From Thalassospira sp. TSL5-1 (GTDB lineage: Bacteria > Pseudomonadota > Alphaproteobacteria > Rhodospirillales > Thalassospiraceae), in contig NZ_KV880643.1 of assembly GCF_001907695.1 (NCBI RefSeq), positions 79,872 to 143,871 on the forward strand: a DNA stretch of 64,000 nucleotides. Reading direction: 5' to 3'. Positions 8,595-16,690 of the stretch are shown piece by piece (positions within the stretch are counted from its first letter, which is position 1; each line of letters starts with the position of its first letter). The translations under genes and the position numbers were made by a program. Below the pieces are notes generated by a model. The model saw only the letters and a list, made by a program, of their open reading frames with translations, was not told the DNA's origin and ran no database searches.

Positions 8595-9098
8595 GTGTTG
8601 CATTCATTCAAGCGCGGTCTTGAGCACCTGCTGCTGGGGGTCATCTCCATCACCTTGTGCTGTATGGTCGCCCTCATGCTCTGGCAGGTTTTTACCCGCT
8701 ATGTGCTGGCGACACCTGCCTTATTTACCGAAGAAACCCTCAGATTCACCATGATCTGGATGGCGCTGTTGGGTTCGGCCTATTGTTTTGGCACCCGCAA
8801 GCATCTGTCGCTCGATTTGCTGATTTATATGGGGCCTGGCTGGTGGAAAAAGCTGCTGGCAACGTTAAACGGCCTGATTTCGATCTCGTTTGCCAGCTTC
8901 GCCATGCTGATTGGGGGCTGGAAAGCCGCCATGTCGGCGATGTCGCAACTCTCCCCGATCATGCAGGTGCCAATGGGCATGGTGTATCTGGCCGTGCCGG
9001 TGGCGGCATGCCTGATCATTGTGCTGCAAAGCCTTAATATAATTCTCATTTTGGCTGGGCAACTGGCACCCGTCGAAGAAGCGCAGGACACGGTCTGA
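8595..9098 (+). CDS. dctQ: TRAP transporter small permease DctQ
   Basis: Small four-helix membrane subunit of the TRAP transporter. The frame is open from an ATG at 8559, but the only good ribosome site (GGAGG, 8581-8585) lies inside that extension, 9 bases before an in-frame GTG at 8595. I take GTG as the start, giving 167 aa beginning with LHSFKRGLEHLL. Typical DctQ features are the first helix LGVISITLCCMVALMLWQV followed by FTRYVLATPALFTEETLRF, the conserved WMALLGSAYCFGTRKHLSLD and two later hydrophobic segments. dctM begins one base after its stop. Together with DctP and DctM it should import a uronate or unsaturated oligouronide using the sodium gradient. Confidence 0.9.
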   Translation: MLHSFKRGLEHLLLGVISITLCCMVALMLWQVFTRYVLATPALFTEETLRFTMIWMALLGSAYCFGTRKHLSLDLLIYMGPGWWKKLLATLNGLISISFASFAMLIGGWKAAMSAMSQLSPIMQVPMGMVYLAVPVAACLIIVLQSLNIILILAGQLAPVEEAQDTV

Positions 9099-9099
9099 C

Positions 9100-10422
9100 A
9101 TGGATACTCTTATTGATTTTATGCTCGACCCTGCCGGCGCAGCCGTTGTCATGTTTGTGCTGTTTTTTGGGCTTTTGATCCTCGGCACACCCATTTCCAT
9201 CGCCATTGGCGTGTCTTCTTTTGTTACCGGGTTTGCTTATCTGCCATCCAATGTCATCGGTTTTATCAGCGCGCAAAAGATGTTTTCCGGCATCGACAGT
9301 TTCACCTTGCTGGCGATCCCGTTTTTTGTGCTTGCGGGCAATATCATGAACAAGGGCGGCATCGCCATCCGGCTGGTTAATCTTGCCAAATTGCTGGGCG
9401 GGCGGATGCCCGGCGCATTGGCGCATACCAATGTTCTTGCCAATATGCTGTTTGGCTCTATTTCCGGCTCGTCTATTGCGGCGGCTGCCGGTGTTGGCGG
9501 GGTGATTGGCCCGCTACAGCGCAAGGAAGGCTATGATCCGGCCTTTTGTGCGGCGGTTAATATTGCCTCTGCGCCGACCGGCATCCTTATTCCGCCCAGC
9601 GGGCCGCTGATTTTGTTTTCGCTGGTGTCTGGCGGTACCTCCATTTCCGCCCTGTTTCTGGGCGGTTATTTGCCCGGGATTTTAATGGGTCTGTCGGTGA
9701 TGGCGGTGGTGACGGTTATCGCCATTCGTAAGGGGTATCGCACCGAAGGTCATGCAAGCTGGGCCGAGATTTTTACCGTTATCTGGCAGGCCTTTCCCGC
9801 GCTGCTGATGATTATTCTGGTGATTGGCGGTATTGCCGTGGGCGCGTTTACTGCGACCGAGGGTGCGGCGGTTGCCGTGTTTTATTCGTTCATTTTGTCG
9901 CTGCTCTATCGCCTGGCAAGCTGGCGCGAATATCTTGATGCCCTTAAAAGTTCGGCTGTGACCAGTTGTTCGATCCTGTTTCTGATCGCGGCTTCGGGCA
10001 TCATGTCCTATGTCATGACGATTGCCGGTATCCCCGATGTGATTGCCGATACAATTCTGACATTCGACAACCCGATCATGATTTTGCTGGTTATGAATGT
10101 CTGTTTGCTGGTGATCGGGTTTTTCATGGATCTGACACCGGCAGTACTGATTTTCACACCCATCTTTTTGCCCATCGCCCATGAAATTGGCATGAACCCT
10201 GTGCATTTGGGCATTGTCATGATTTTCAATCTTGGTGTGGGTTCGATGACGCCGCCGGTGGGCAGCGTTTTGTTTGTCGGCTGTGCGGTGGCCAATTTGC
10301 GGATTGATCAGGTGATCCGCCCGATCATGCCCTTTTTCTTTGCCACAACCGCCGCCCTGCTTTTGACCACCTATGTGCCGTGGCTGACGCTGGCTTTGCC
10401 GCGTTTCCTTGGCCTGATGTGA
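9100..10422 (+). CDS. dctM: TRAP transporter large permease DctM
   Basis: Large membrane subunit of the TRAP transporter, 440 aa with about a dozen hydrophobic segments. Family landmarks are FTLLAIPFFVLAGNIMNKGGIA, GSISGSSIAAAAGVGGVIGP, APTGILIPPSGPLI and MTPPVGSVLFVG near the C-terminus. The ATG follows the dctQ stop by one base, so the two are translationally coupled. kduD starts 30 bases after its stop, placing uptake and the second intracellular uronate step in one transcript. Confidence 0.94.
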   Translation: MDTLIDFMLDPAGAAVVMFVLFFGLLILGTPISIAIGVSSFVTGFAYLPSNVIGFISAQKMFSGIDSFTLLAIPFFVLAGNIMNKGGIAIRLVNLAKLLGGRMPGALAHTNVLANMLFGSISGSSIAAAAGVGGVIGPLQRKEGYDPAFCAAVNIASAPTGILIPPSGPLILFSLVSGGTSISALFLGGYLPGILMGLSVMAVVTVIAIRKGYRTEGHASWAEIFTVIWQAFPALLMIILVIGGIAVGAFTATEGAAVAVFYSFILSLLYRLASWREYLDALKSSAVTSCSILFLIAASGIMSYVMTIAGIPDVIADTILTFDNPIMILLVMNVCLLVIGFFMDLTPAVLIFTPIFLPIAHEIGMNPVHLGIVMIFNLGVGSMTPPVGSVLFVGCAVANLRIDQVIRPIMPFFFATTAALLLTTYVPWLTLALPRFLGLM

Positions 10423-10452
10423 TATGTCCCTTCTTTGGAACGGAGTTACCTT

Positions 10453-11193
10453 ATGAATGCGTTTTCCCTGAATGGTCGTAAAGCCCTGATTACCGGTGCC
10501 AATGCCGGTATCGGGCAGGCGATTGCCATTGCAATGGCCCGTGCCGGTGCGACGGTTGTTTGTGCCGGTCGCCGAAGCTCTGCCGAAACCGTATCGGCCA
10601 TTACCGATGCCGGGGGAACGGCGAGCGAAATCATTGTTGATTTTGCGGACCCTATGGCTGGTGCGTCCCTGTTTAAAGGCGAGGGCATTGATATTCTGGT
10701 CAATAATGCCGGGATCATTCGCCGGGCCGACAGTGTTGATTTCACCGAAGAAGACTGGGATGCGGTGATGGATGTCAATGTCAAGGCGGTGTTCTTTACA
10801 TCGCAGGCGTTTGCCAAAGAACTGCTGGACCAGAACCGCACGGGCAAGATCGTTAATATTGCATCTTTGCTGTCATTTCAGGGCGGCATTCGTGTGCCAT
10901 CCTATACGACGGCCAAACATGGTGTGGCGGGCTTGACCCGTATTCTCGCCAATGAATGGACCGCAAGCGGGATTAATGTCAACGCGATTGCGCCGGGTTA
11001 CATTGCTACCAATAACACCCAGGCCCTGCGCGATGACCCGGACCGCTCTGCTGCCATTCTGGACCGTATTCCCGCCGGTCGCTGGGGCCGCCCGGAGGAC
11101 ATTGCTGAAAGTGCGGTTTATCTGGCCGCCCCGGCGTCGGACTATGTTTCAGGGGCAATCCTGAATGTTGATGGCGGCTGGCTCGCCCGCTAG
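10453..11193 (+). CDS. kduD: 2-deoxy-D-gluconate 3-dehydrogenase / 2-keto-3-deoxygluconate oxidoreductase, SDR family
   Basis: Interconverts 3-deoxy-D-glycero-2,5-hexodiulosonate and 2-keto-3-deoxygluconate (KDG), the step after KduI. The ATG at 10453 has an ACGGAG ribosome site; an in-frame TTG at 10435 lacks one. The 246-aa product has the SDR cofactor motif TGANAGIGQA (residues 15-24), NNAG near 84 and the catalytic set S138, Y151, K155 (VPSYTTAKHG). The C-terminus VSGAILNVDGGWLAR is usual for KduD. Neighbouring kduI and the GH88/GH105 gene support this role over other sugar dehydrogenases. KDG kinase and aldolase are not in the window. A strong terminator follows. Confidence 0.88.
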   Translation: MNAFSLNGRKALITGANAGIGQAIAIAMARAGATVVCAGRRSSAETVSAITDAGGTASEIIVDFADPMAGASLFKGEGIDILVNNAGIIRRADSVDFTEEDWDAVMDVNVKAVFFTSQAFAKELLDQNRTGKIVNIASLLSFQGGIRVPSYTTAKHGVAGLTRILANEWTASGINVNAIAPGYIATNNTQALRDDPDRSAAILDRIPAGRWGRPEDIAESAVYLAAPASDYVSGAILNVDGGWLAR

Positions 11194-11228
11194 GGCGGGC
11201 TGTTTGCCAACCGTGATATTCCCATATC

Positions 11229-11261
11229 GGCGCAAACCAGAAGGTTTGCGCCTATTTTTTT
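11229..11261. terminator. Strong terminator between kduD and the lacI-type gene
   Basis: GGCGCAAACC, AGAA loop, GGTTTGCGCC, then TATTTTTTT: a perfect 10-base stem. The lacI-type gene ends within its right arm (stop 11252-11254), so the hairpin can serve both convergent units. A weaker GC hairpin also overlaps the kduD stop at 11185-11200. Confidence 0.92.
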
Positions 11262-12268
11262 GCTGGCGGGCACACACTTTCACGATTTATCAGCTCGCAC
11301 GCCAGTTCGATCCGGCGGGCGGGCATATCTATGCCCGCATTGACCAGGCGGCACGTCTCGATCAGCAAATCCAGCGACAGGGCGCCAACGGTTTGCATGG
11401 GGATTTTAACCGATGTCAGGGCGGGGGACATATACTGCCCCTGCGGCAACCCATCGATGCCGATCACGGAAACATCCTTTGGCACCACATACCCCTTGGC
11501 CTGAAGCGCGGATACCGCACCCACCGCCAAAATGTCACCTGCCGCAACAATGGCGCTAAAGGGTAAATTGCTGTCAACCACTTCCGCCACGCGCTGGCTG
11601 GCGGCTTCGGCGGTCCAGTCATCAACATCAATCACGTAATCCGGGTTGTAATGCTCTGCCATTGCATCCTGCCAGCCTTCGCGCCGCCGCTGGATGGTGC
11701 GCCGACCCGGGCGATTGAGAAACAGGATGCGCCGGTGTCCCTGCGCCATCAGGTGTTTGGTCGCAAGCGTCGCGGCTGATCGGTTACAGGGCGTGACAGA
11801 GCTAAGCGCCATTTCCGGGTCATCGCCATTGACCATGACAGCCGGTATGCCGGAGCCGCGCACATATTCAAGGGTGGCATCATCGACCGATACCAGCAAA
11901 AGACCAATCAGGTCCGGGGCCTGGGCGGCGTCATAAAGGTCTTCAAACCGCTGATTGGGCTGATAAATGTAGGACTCAATGCGGATGTCCCGGCTTTCGG
12001 CCCGTTCGCGCAAGCCTTCCAGCACATACATCGTAAATTGACTGCGTTTGAAGTCGATCATGGCCTCCTGAGAGGACACGATCAGCACCTTTTGGCCCGA
12101 TGCCGTGCTGGGAAGTGCATAATTCATTTCAATGGCCGTCGCCCGGATACGGGACGCAAGCTGTTCGCGCACATAGCCGTTTCCGCTAAGTGCGCGCGAG
12201 ACCGTCGCGGTTGAAACCCCAAGGCGCGATGCAATGTCACTGATTTTTGTTCGACCACTAACTGACAT
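11252..12268 (-). CDS. LacI-family transcriptional regulator, probable uronate (KduR/KdgR-like) repressor
   Basis: A 338-aa DNA-binding regulator. The N-terminal helix-turn-helix and hinge are textbook LacI (TKISDIASRLGVSTATVSRALSGNGYV, then a hinge ending near residue 55), followed by a periplasmic-binding-protein-like effector domain with VSVIGIDGLPQGQYMSPALTSV near the C-terminus. It sits between kduD and kduI, reading leftward away from kduI, so its promoter is divergent with kduI. A palindrome (12282-12294) just upstream of its own ribosome site suggests autoregulation. The effector is likely a uronate breakdown product such as KDG; this is inferred from position. Confidence 0.9.
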   Translation of the reverse strand: MSVSGRTKISDIASRLGVSTATVSRALSGNGYVREQLASRIRATAIEMNYALPSTASGQKVLIVSSQEAMIDFKRSQFTMYVLEGLRERAESRDIRIESYIYQPNQRFEDLYDAAQAPDLIGLLLVSVDDATLEYVRGSGIPAVMVNGDDPEMALSSVTPCNRSAATLATKHLMAQGHRRILFLNRPGRRTIQRRREGWQDAMAEHYNPDYVIDVDDWTAEAASQRVAEVVDSNLPFSAIVAAGDILAVGAVSALQAKGYVVPKDVSVIGIDGLPQGQYMSPALTSVKIPMQTVGALSLDLLIETCRLVNAGIDMPARRIELACELINRESVCPPAKK

Positions 12269-12281
12269 GATTTCCTCTTTT

Positions 12282-12294
12282 CTGATAATATCAG
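12282..12294. promoter_or_regulatory. Palindrome upstream of the lacI-type gene
   Basis: CTGATA-A-TATCAG, perfect 6-base arms about one base. It lies 14 bases upstream of the LacI-family start codon, right behind the AGAGGAAA ribosome site in the leftward direction. Candidate autoregulatory operator. Confidence 0.4.
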
Positions 12295-12488
12295 TATGTG
12301 GAATTTAATTACATGTTGCACGATAAATTTCTTAATGTGATGTTTTTTCTTGTGGTGAGGGACACGACACCAGTTCGTGCCGTGAGTAATTGGTGCTGCT
12401 GATGTTTCCCGAACCTTCCGTTTTAAAAAGTTAAGGTGCCGAAAAACGGTACCTGAAACGTGCAGGAACATCCGAAGGAGATAGTCCC

Positions 12489-13325
12489 GTGGCAATGGAA
12501 CAACGCTATGGTGCCGGGCCGGACCAGATTGACGGCATGAATACATCGCAGCTTCGCGAGAATTTTATGGTTGAAAACCTGTTCACGCCGGGCGAGATCC
12601 GCTTTGCCTACACCCATTTTGATCGCATGATTGTTGGGGGTGCTGTGCCGCTTGATGGCGCGCTTTCCTTTGGCGGCGGCGAAGATGTAGGGACCGAGCT
12701 GTTTTTTGACGCTCGCGAGATGGGAATTGCCAATCTCGGCGGTGCGGGCTGGATCGAGGTGGATGGCACCCGTTACGAACTCGCCAATCGCGACGTCTTG
12801 TATGTGGGCCGCGGGACGAAGGCTGTGAAGCTTGGCAGCAATGACGCGGCACAGCCCGCCTGGTTTTACATGAATTCCGTTCCTGCCGGGCAGGCGATTG
12901 AAACGCGGCTGATTACGCGCGCGGAATCCAAGATTCTTGAACTGGGTGACGCTGAAAAAAGCAATTGCCGGTCGCTGGCAATGTATATCCACCCTGAAGT
13001 GTCGCCTTCCTGCCTGCTGCTTATGGGGATTACCGACCCGGCGAAAGGCTCTGTCTGGAATACCATGCCGCCGCATTTGCATGAACGGCGTATGGAGGCC
13101 TATTGCTATTTTGACCTGTCTGATGAAGACCGCGTGATGCACTTTATGGGGCGGCCGGATAATACCCGCCATCTGGTTGTTGCCAATGGTGATATTGTCT
13201 TGTCACCGGCATGGTCGATTCATATGGGTGCCGGGACCGGGCCGTATGGCTTTGTCTGGGGCATGACAGGTGAAAACCAGGCATATACCGACGTGTCGCC
13301 GGTTGCCATAAAGGAGCTGCGCTAA
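12489..13325 (+). CDS. kduI: 5-dehydro-4-deoxy-D-glucuronate isomerase KduI
   Basis: Isomerises 5-keto-4-deoxyuronate, the spontaneous product of unsaturated uronate, to 3-deoxy-D-glycero-2,5-hexodiulosonate, the substrate of KduD. The 278-aa length is the family norm. The metal ligands fall exactly where they do in E. coli KduI: H196, H198 and E203 in PPHLHERRMEAY, and H245 in WSIHMGAG. This agreement also fixes the start at the ATG at 12489, preceded by GAAGGAG. The large unknown gene begins three bases after its stop, so the two are tightly co-transcribed. Confidence 0.96.
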   Translation: MAMEQRYGAGPDQIDGMNTSQLRENFMVENLFTPGEIRFAYTHFDRMIVGGAVPLDGALSFGGGEDVGTELFFDAREMGIANLGGAGWIEVDGTRYELANRDVLYVGRGTKAVKLGSNDAAQPAWFYMNSVPAGQAIETRLITRAESKILELGDAEKSNCRSLAMYIHPEVSPSCLLLMGITDPAKGSVWNTMPPHLHERRMEAYCYFDLSDEDRVMHFMGRPDNTRHLVVANGDIVLSPAWSIHMGAGTGPYGFVWGMTGENQAYTDVSPVAIKELR

Positions 13326-13328
13326 ATC

Positions 13329-15797
13329 ATGGTTCTTTACCCCGGTTCGCCCGTTCCCTATTGGCAGGTAACGTCGCTTGAGGAAAGCCGCTATGACGTT
13401 GCCGATATGCCAATGGAAGGAGAGATGGATTCAACCTTTTTCCTGACCAAGGAAAAGAACTTTATCCCGCATACCTATCCTTGCCGGACGGCCTATATCG
13501 AGGAACGCCGGGGTAAAGAGCTTCCGGCCCGGTCTTTTCCGGACTGGTCCGGGGCGCGCAATATTTTGCCGGGTGGGTCGCCGTTTCTGGATCTTTCCGG
13601 TTTCTGGTTTCGGGCAACGCAAATTTTCGGCTGGGCCCGAACCGCGATTGTCGCAGACGAAGCCGGTCTGGCCCGCTTGCGGGTTGGCATTTGCGGCGCG
13701 GCGAAGGTTTACGTCAATGGCGCTGCGGTGGCATGGCTGTCGCCAGCCACCCGCAATGCGTTGGACGAACTTGAATTTGAAGCACCGCTGGTGGCGGGGC
13801 ATAATGAAATTACGGTCCAGTTCGAGGATCTTTGCGAACGCGATGCGGTGATTCGTATTGCGCTCTCCTGGATTGACGGCCCAAAGGCCCGGGCGGGCAA
13901 TTGTTTTCCCGCACCAGCGCACACCGTTTCGGCGGTTGAGGCCGCTGTGGATGCGATGCACCTGGATCGCAAGTTTTATGATGATCGCGATATCTGGCTG
14001 GTTTTGCCGGTGGCGTTTCCCGGTGCCGTGACAGGCCGGATCAGGGTTGCCGGTCATTTCATGTCGCATGACCATGATGATGTGCCGTTTGATATTCCTG
14101 CCGGGGCGGACCGGGTGCGTTTGGCGGCATCAAATGATTTCCCGGCCGATTACCGCTATTTCGAGATGTCTTTTCAGTGCGGCGATTTTGCCACCGAAGC
14201 ACGATTGGGTGCGGAAGTAAGCTGGCGGTCCTCCACCGCGCAGCCATCGCCAGATATGTCGGCCCGCATTGCCGAAATGCTGGAATGGATTGCGTGTCAC
14301 GCCGAAACTGATACCGAAACGGCGCTGGCCTGCGTCGCCCAGGGCGACGATGCGTCGCTTAACCGGGCTTACGAAATCATCAATACCGCCTTGCCGGGGA
14401 TCGAGGATTGTTTCGACTGTGCGGATTTTGCGCTGGTGCCGTTACTGTGGACCCGCATTGTCTATCAGGACCGTTTGCCCGCGGATCTGGTGAAACGGAT
14501 TGATGCCGCGATTTTTGAATTCCGCTACTGGATGGATGAACCGGGCAATGATGTGCAGTGGTATTTCTCGGAAAATCACGCGCTGCTGTTTCATACTGCG
14601 GCCTATCTGGCAGGCAACCATTTCCCCGATGCCCATTTCAGGCGTGCGGATCGTTCGGGTGTGGCGCATCGCAAGGCGGGCTATGACCGCCTGATGGCGT
14701 GGTTTGACCATTTTGAAGCCGCCGAAATGGCGGAATTCAATTCGGGCACCTATTTCCCGATTGACCTTAAGGGGTTAACCGCCCTGTTTGCCCTGGCCCC
14801 GGATGCGGTTATTCGCGATCGGGCGTCGCGTGCCATTGTCCGGCTGATCACCATGATCGCCCATTCCGCCCATCACGGGGTGATTACCGGGGCACAGGGG
14901 CGCAGTTATGAACATTCCCTATGTGTGGCCGACACCCTGGAACTGACCGGCCTTGCCCGTTTGCTGTGGGGCAAGGGGCAATTTGGCGCACATGTCAATT
15001 GCCTGGCCCAGGTGGCGCTGGCCTTGCGTGATTATGGCTTAAATCTGCCGGACCTTGCCGATATTGCCTGTTGGGAAAAGCCCGATGCGGCACAGGAATG
15101 GACCTTCTGGCAGGGGGAAAACGCCTTTTGCCGGTTGTATCATTATAAAACCAGTGAAACGGCAATGGGGTCTGCGGCCCTTTATCGCTGGCGCGACTGG
15201 GGCTATCAGGAAACCCTGATTCAGGCCCGTATTGGTCGCGAACCCGGCGCACAATTGTTCATCAACCATCCCGGTGAAATTGTGCAATCGGGTTTTGGGC
15301 GGCCATCCTTCTGGGGCGGGTCGGCCAGTGTGCCGCGTGTGCAGCAATATCGAGACCTTGCCATTGTGCGGTTTGAAGGGGTCGCCCCGCAGCCCGATTT
15401 CACCCATGCCTGGTTCCCGACCCCCATTTTTGACGAATGGCAGGTTGATGCGAACAGGGCCTGTGCCCGTTCGGGCGCGGGGGCGTTGCTGGTTTCGGCC
15501 TCCGGTCCGCTGGAACTGGTGAAAACGGGAAGCTCCGCCGCCCATGAATTGCGCCTTGCCGGGCGGGACAGCATCTGGGTGCTCCGGCTGGGCCATACAC
15601 AGGATTTGTCCGGGTTTGCAGCGCGCCATGCTCTGTCGGTTGAGGCCGGGGATGACGGCACCTACCGTATCGAGGATGCCGATTATGGCACTGTGCTGTT
15701 TCAGGCCAACGGTGTTGTGAAGGCAGAAGGCCGCATCCTCGACCCGATGGAATGGACCCTGCAAGGCAGCCGCGTGGAACTGCCGCTGATCAAATAG
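13329..15797 (+). CDS. Large uncharacterised protein of the uronate module (possible new carbohydrate-active enzyme)
   Basis: 822 aa, no recognised catalytic signature, no obvious signal peptide. The part around residues 90-180 reads like a beta-sandwich sugar-binding module of the GH2 N-terminal kind (FWFRATQIFGWARTAIV, KVYVNGAAVAWL, LVAGHNEITVQFED). The middle (about 320-640) is rich in amphipathic helices with conserved-looking aromatic and acidic motifs: YFSENHALLFHTAAYLAG near 412, FNSGTYFPIDLKG near 470 and GRSYEHSL near 523. This pattern suggests an alpha/alpha toroid as in several lyases and glucuronidases. The C-terminal 150 residues again look beta-rich. It starts three bases after kduI and ends before a terminator. 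Best guess is a cytoplasmic enzyme acting on uronate oligosaccharides; this is inference. Confidence 0.65.
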   Translation: MVLYPGSPVPYWQVTSLEESRYDVADMPMEGEMDSTFFLTKEKNFIPHTYPCRTAYIEERRGKELPARSFPDWSGARNILPGGSPFLDLSGFWFRATQIFGWARTAIVADEAGLARLRVGICGAAKVYVNGAAVAWLSPATRNALDELEFEAPLVAGHNEITVQFEDLCERDAVIRIALSWIDGPKARAGNCFPAPAHTVSAVEAAVDAMHLDRKFYDDRDIWLVLPVAFPGAVTGRIRVAGHFMSHDHDDVPFDIPAGADRVRLAASNDFPADYRYFEMSFQCGDFATEARLGAEVSWRSSTAQPSPDMSARIAEMLEWIACHAETDTETALACVAQGDDASLNRAYEIINTALPGIEDCFDCADFALVPLLWTRIVYQDRLPADLVKRIDAAIFEFRYWMDEPGNDVQWYFSENHALLFHTAAYLAGNHFPDAHFRRADRSGVAHRKAGYDRLMAWFDHFEAAEMAEFNSGTYFPIDLKGLTALFALAPDAVIRDRASRAIVRLITMIAHSAHHGVITGAQGRSYEHSLCVADTLELTGLARLLWGKGQFGAHVNCLAQVALALRDYGLNLPDLADIACWEKPDAAQEWTFWQGENAFCRLYHYKTSETAMGSAALYRWRDWGYQETLIQARIGREPGAQLFINHPGEIVQSGFGRPSFWGGSASVPRVQQYRDLAIVRFEGVAPQPDFTHAWFPTPIFDEWQVDANRACARSGAGALLVSASGPLELVKTGSSAAHELRLAGRDSIWVLRLGHTQDLSGFAARHALSVEAGDDGTYRIEDADYGTVLFQANGVVKAEGRILDPMEWTLQGSRVELPLIK

Positions 15798-16111
15798 CCT
15801 GCACCTGGCTTTAACCTCCCGCTGGTGCGGGCCTTATGGAAAACCCCTTGAATGCAACATGGCATCAAGGGGTTTTTCTTTGTATTTTCGTAATGTGTGT
15901 TGCACGTTTTCTTCATGCAAAACTGGAAACTTAAGCTGTATTGATAATCTGGTTCGGTTTTTTCTAGTTGCTGCCTTTTATGATCAACCTCGCACATGTT
16001 TGACGGGTCGAGGGTATTTTAGAAAGGTGCAAAGGATATTCGGTTTGAATTGGCGTAAGCGAGGGAGTAAATTATTTATCTAAGCTGAAATGATGTTGAG
16101 TATGAGAAGCT
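15798..16111. other. Gene-free stretch with a composition shift
   Basis: After the terminator the sequence becomes AT-rich and leads into the orphan gene at 16112. I see no gene, no repeat and no clear promoter. Confidence 0.5.
15840..15877. terminator. Terminator after the kduI unit
   Basis: AAAACCCCTTGA pairs with TCAAGGGGTTTT around a 13-base loop and runs into TTTTTC. It closes the rightward kduI-unknown transcript. Confidence 0.9.
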
Positions 16112-16648
16112 ATGATGATGGAATGCGATCCTTTTAAGCGGCCTTCTCAGTTTCCTACACATCGGCATCCGCCAGAGTTTTGGGAGCAGTTCGGTCGAGC
16201 TATTGCTACTTTTGGCTTTTTAGAGGAAATGCTGGGAAGGGCCATCATAGCAATTACTGGCTCTAAACAGGTTCCAGAAACTGATGCCCAAGAGGCATTG
16301 GACGTGTGGCAAAAAATAGTGGAAAAGGCATTGCATCGCCCGTTGGGTGTACTAATTGACATGTATCATAAAGCACTTAAGGATCATCCTAAAGCGCATG
16401 TTTTGAATGTTGATGAGTTGATTGAGGACTTAAAAAAAGTTGCTCAGTATCGAAATCCTTTATGTCATGGTTCTTGGCGTATACCCGATGGGAATGGTTT
16501 TTCAGAATTATTTTACATTGATAGAGAACTAAGAATTTTTGATACGCCACTTGATCAAGGCATTTTAGAAAAACTGCAAGTTGAAGCGTCGACGATTGCA
16601 TGTAGGGTATATAATTCAATCACCCAGCTTGGGTGTAAACCGTTATAA
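16112..16648 (+). CDS. Hypothetical protein with an HEPN-like RxxxxH motif
   Basis: 178 aa, predicted helical and cytoplasmic, in AT-rich DNA unlike the genes on both sides. Not recognised by name. Residues 113-121 read YRNPLCHGS, giving R114-x4-H119, the spacing of the RX4-6H active site of HEPN ribonucleases and of HEPN-like helical proteins generally. The N-terminal half (GFLEEMLGRAIIAITG) is a helical segment suited to such a bundle. The start has only a weak GAGAAG ribosome site. No antitoxin-like partner is adjacent. Codon use and isolation suggest horizontal acquisition. Function unknown; the motif alone does not prove nuclease activity. Confidence 0.6.
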   Translation: MMMECDPFKRPSQFPTHRHPPEFWEQFGRAIATFGFLEEMLGRAIIAITGSKQVPETDAQEALDVWQKIVEKALHRPLGVLIDMYHKALKDHPKAHVLNVDELIEDLKKVAQYRNPLCHGSWRIPDGNGFSELFYIDRELRIFDTPLDQGILEKLQVEASTIACRVYNSITQLGCKPL

Positions 16649-16690
16649 TAGCGTTCAACGTTTTTTCTTTGTATCGGGGAGGGGGCGGAA

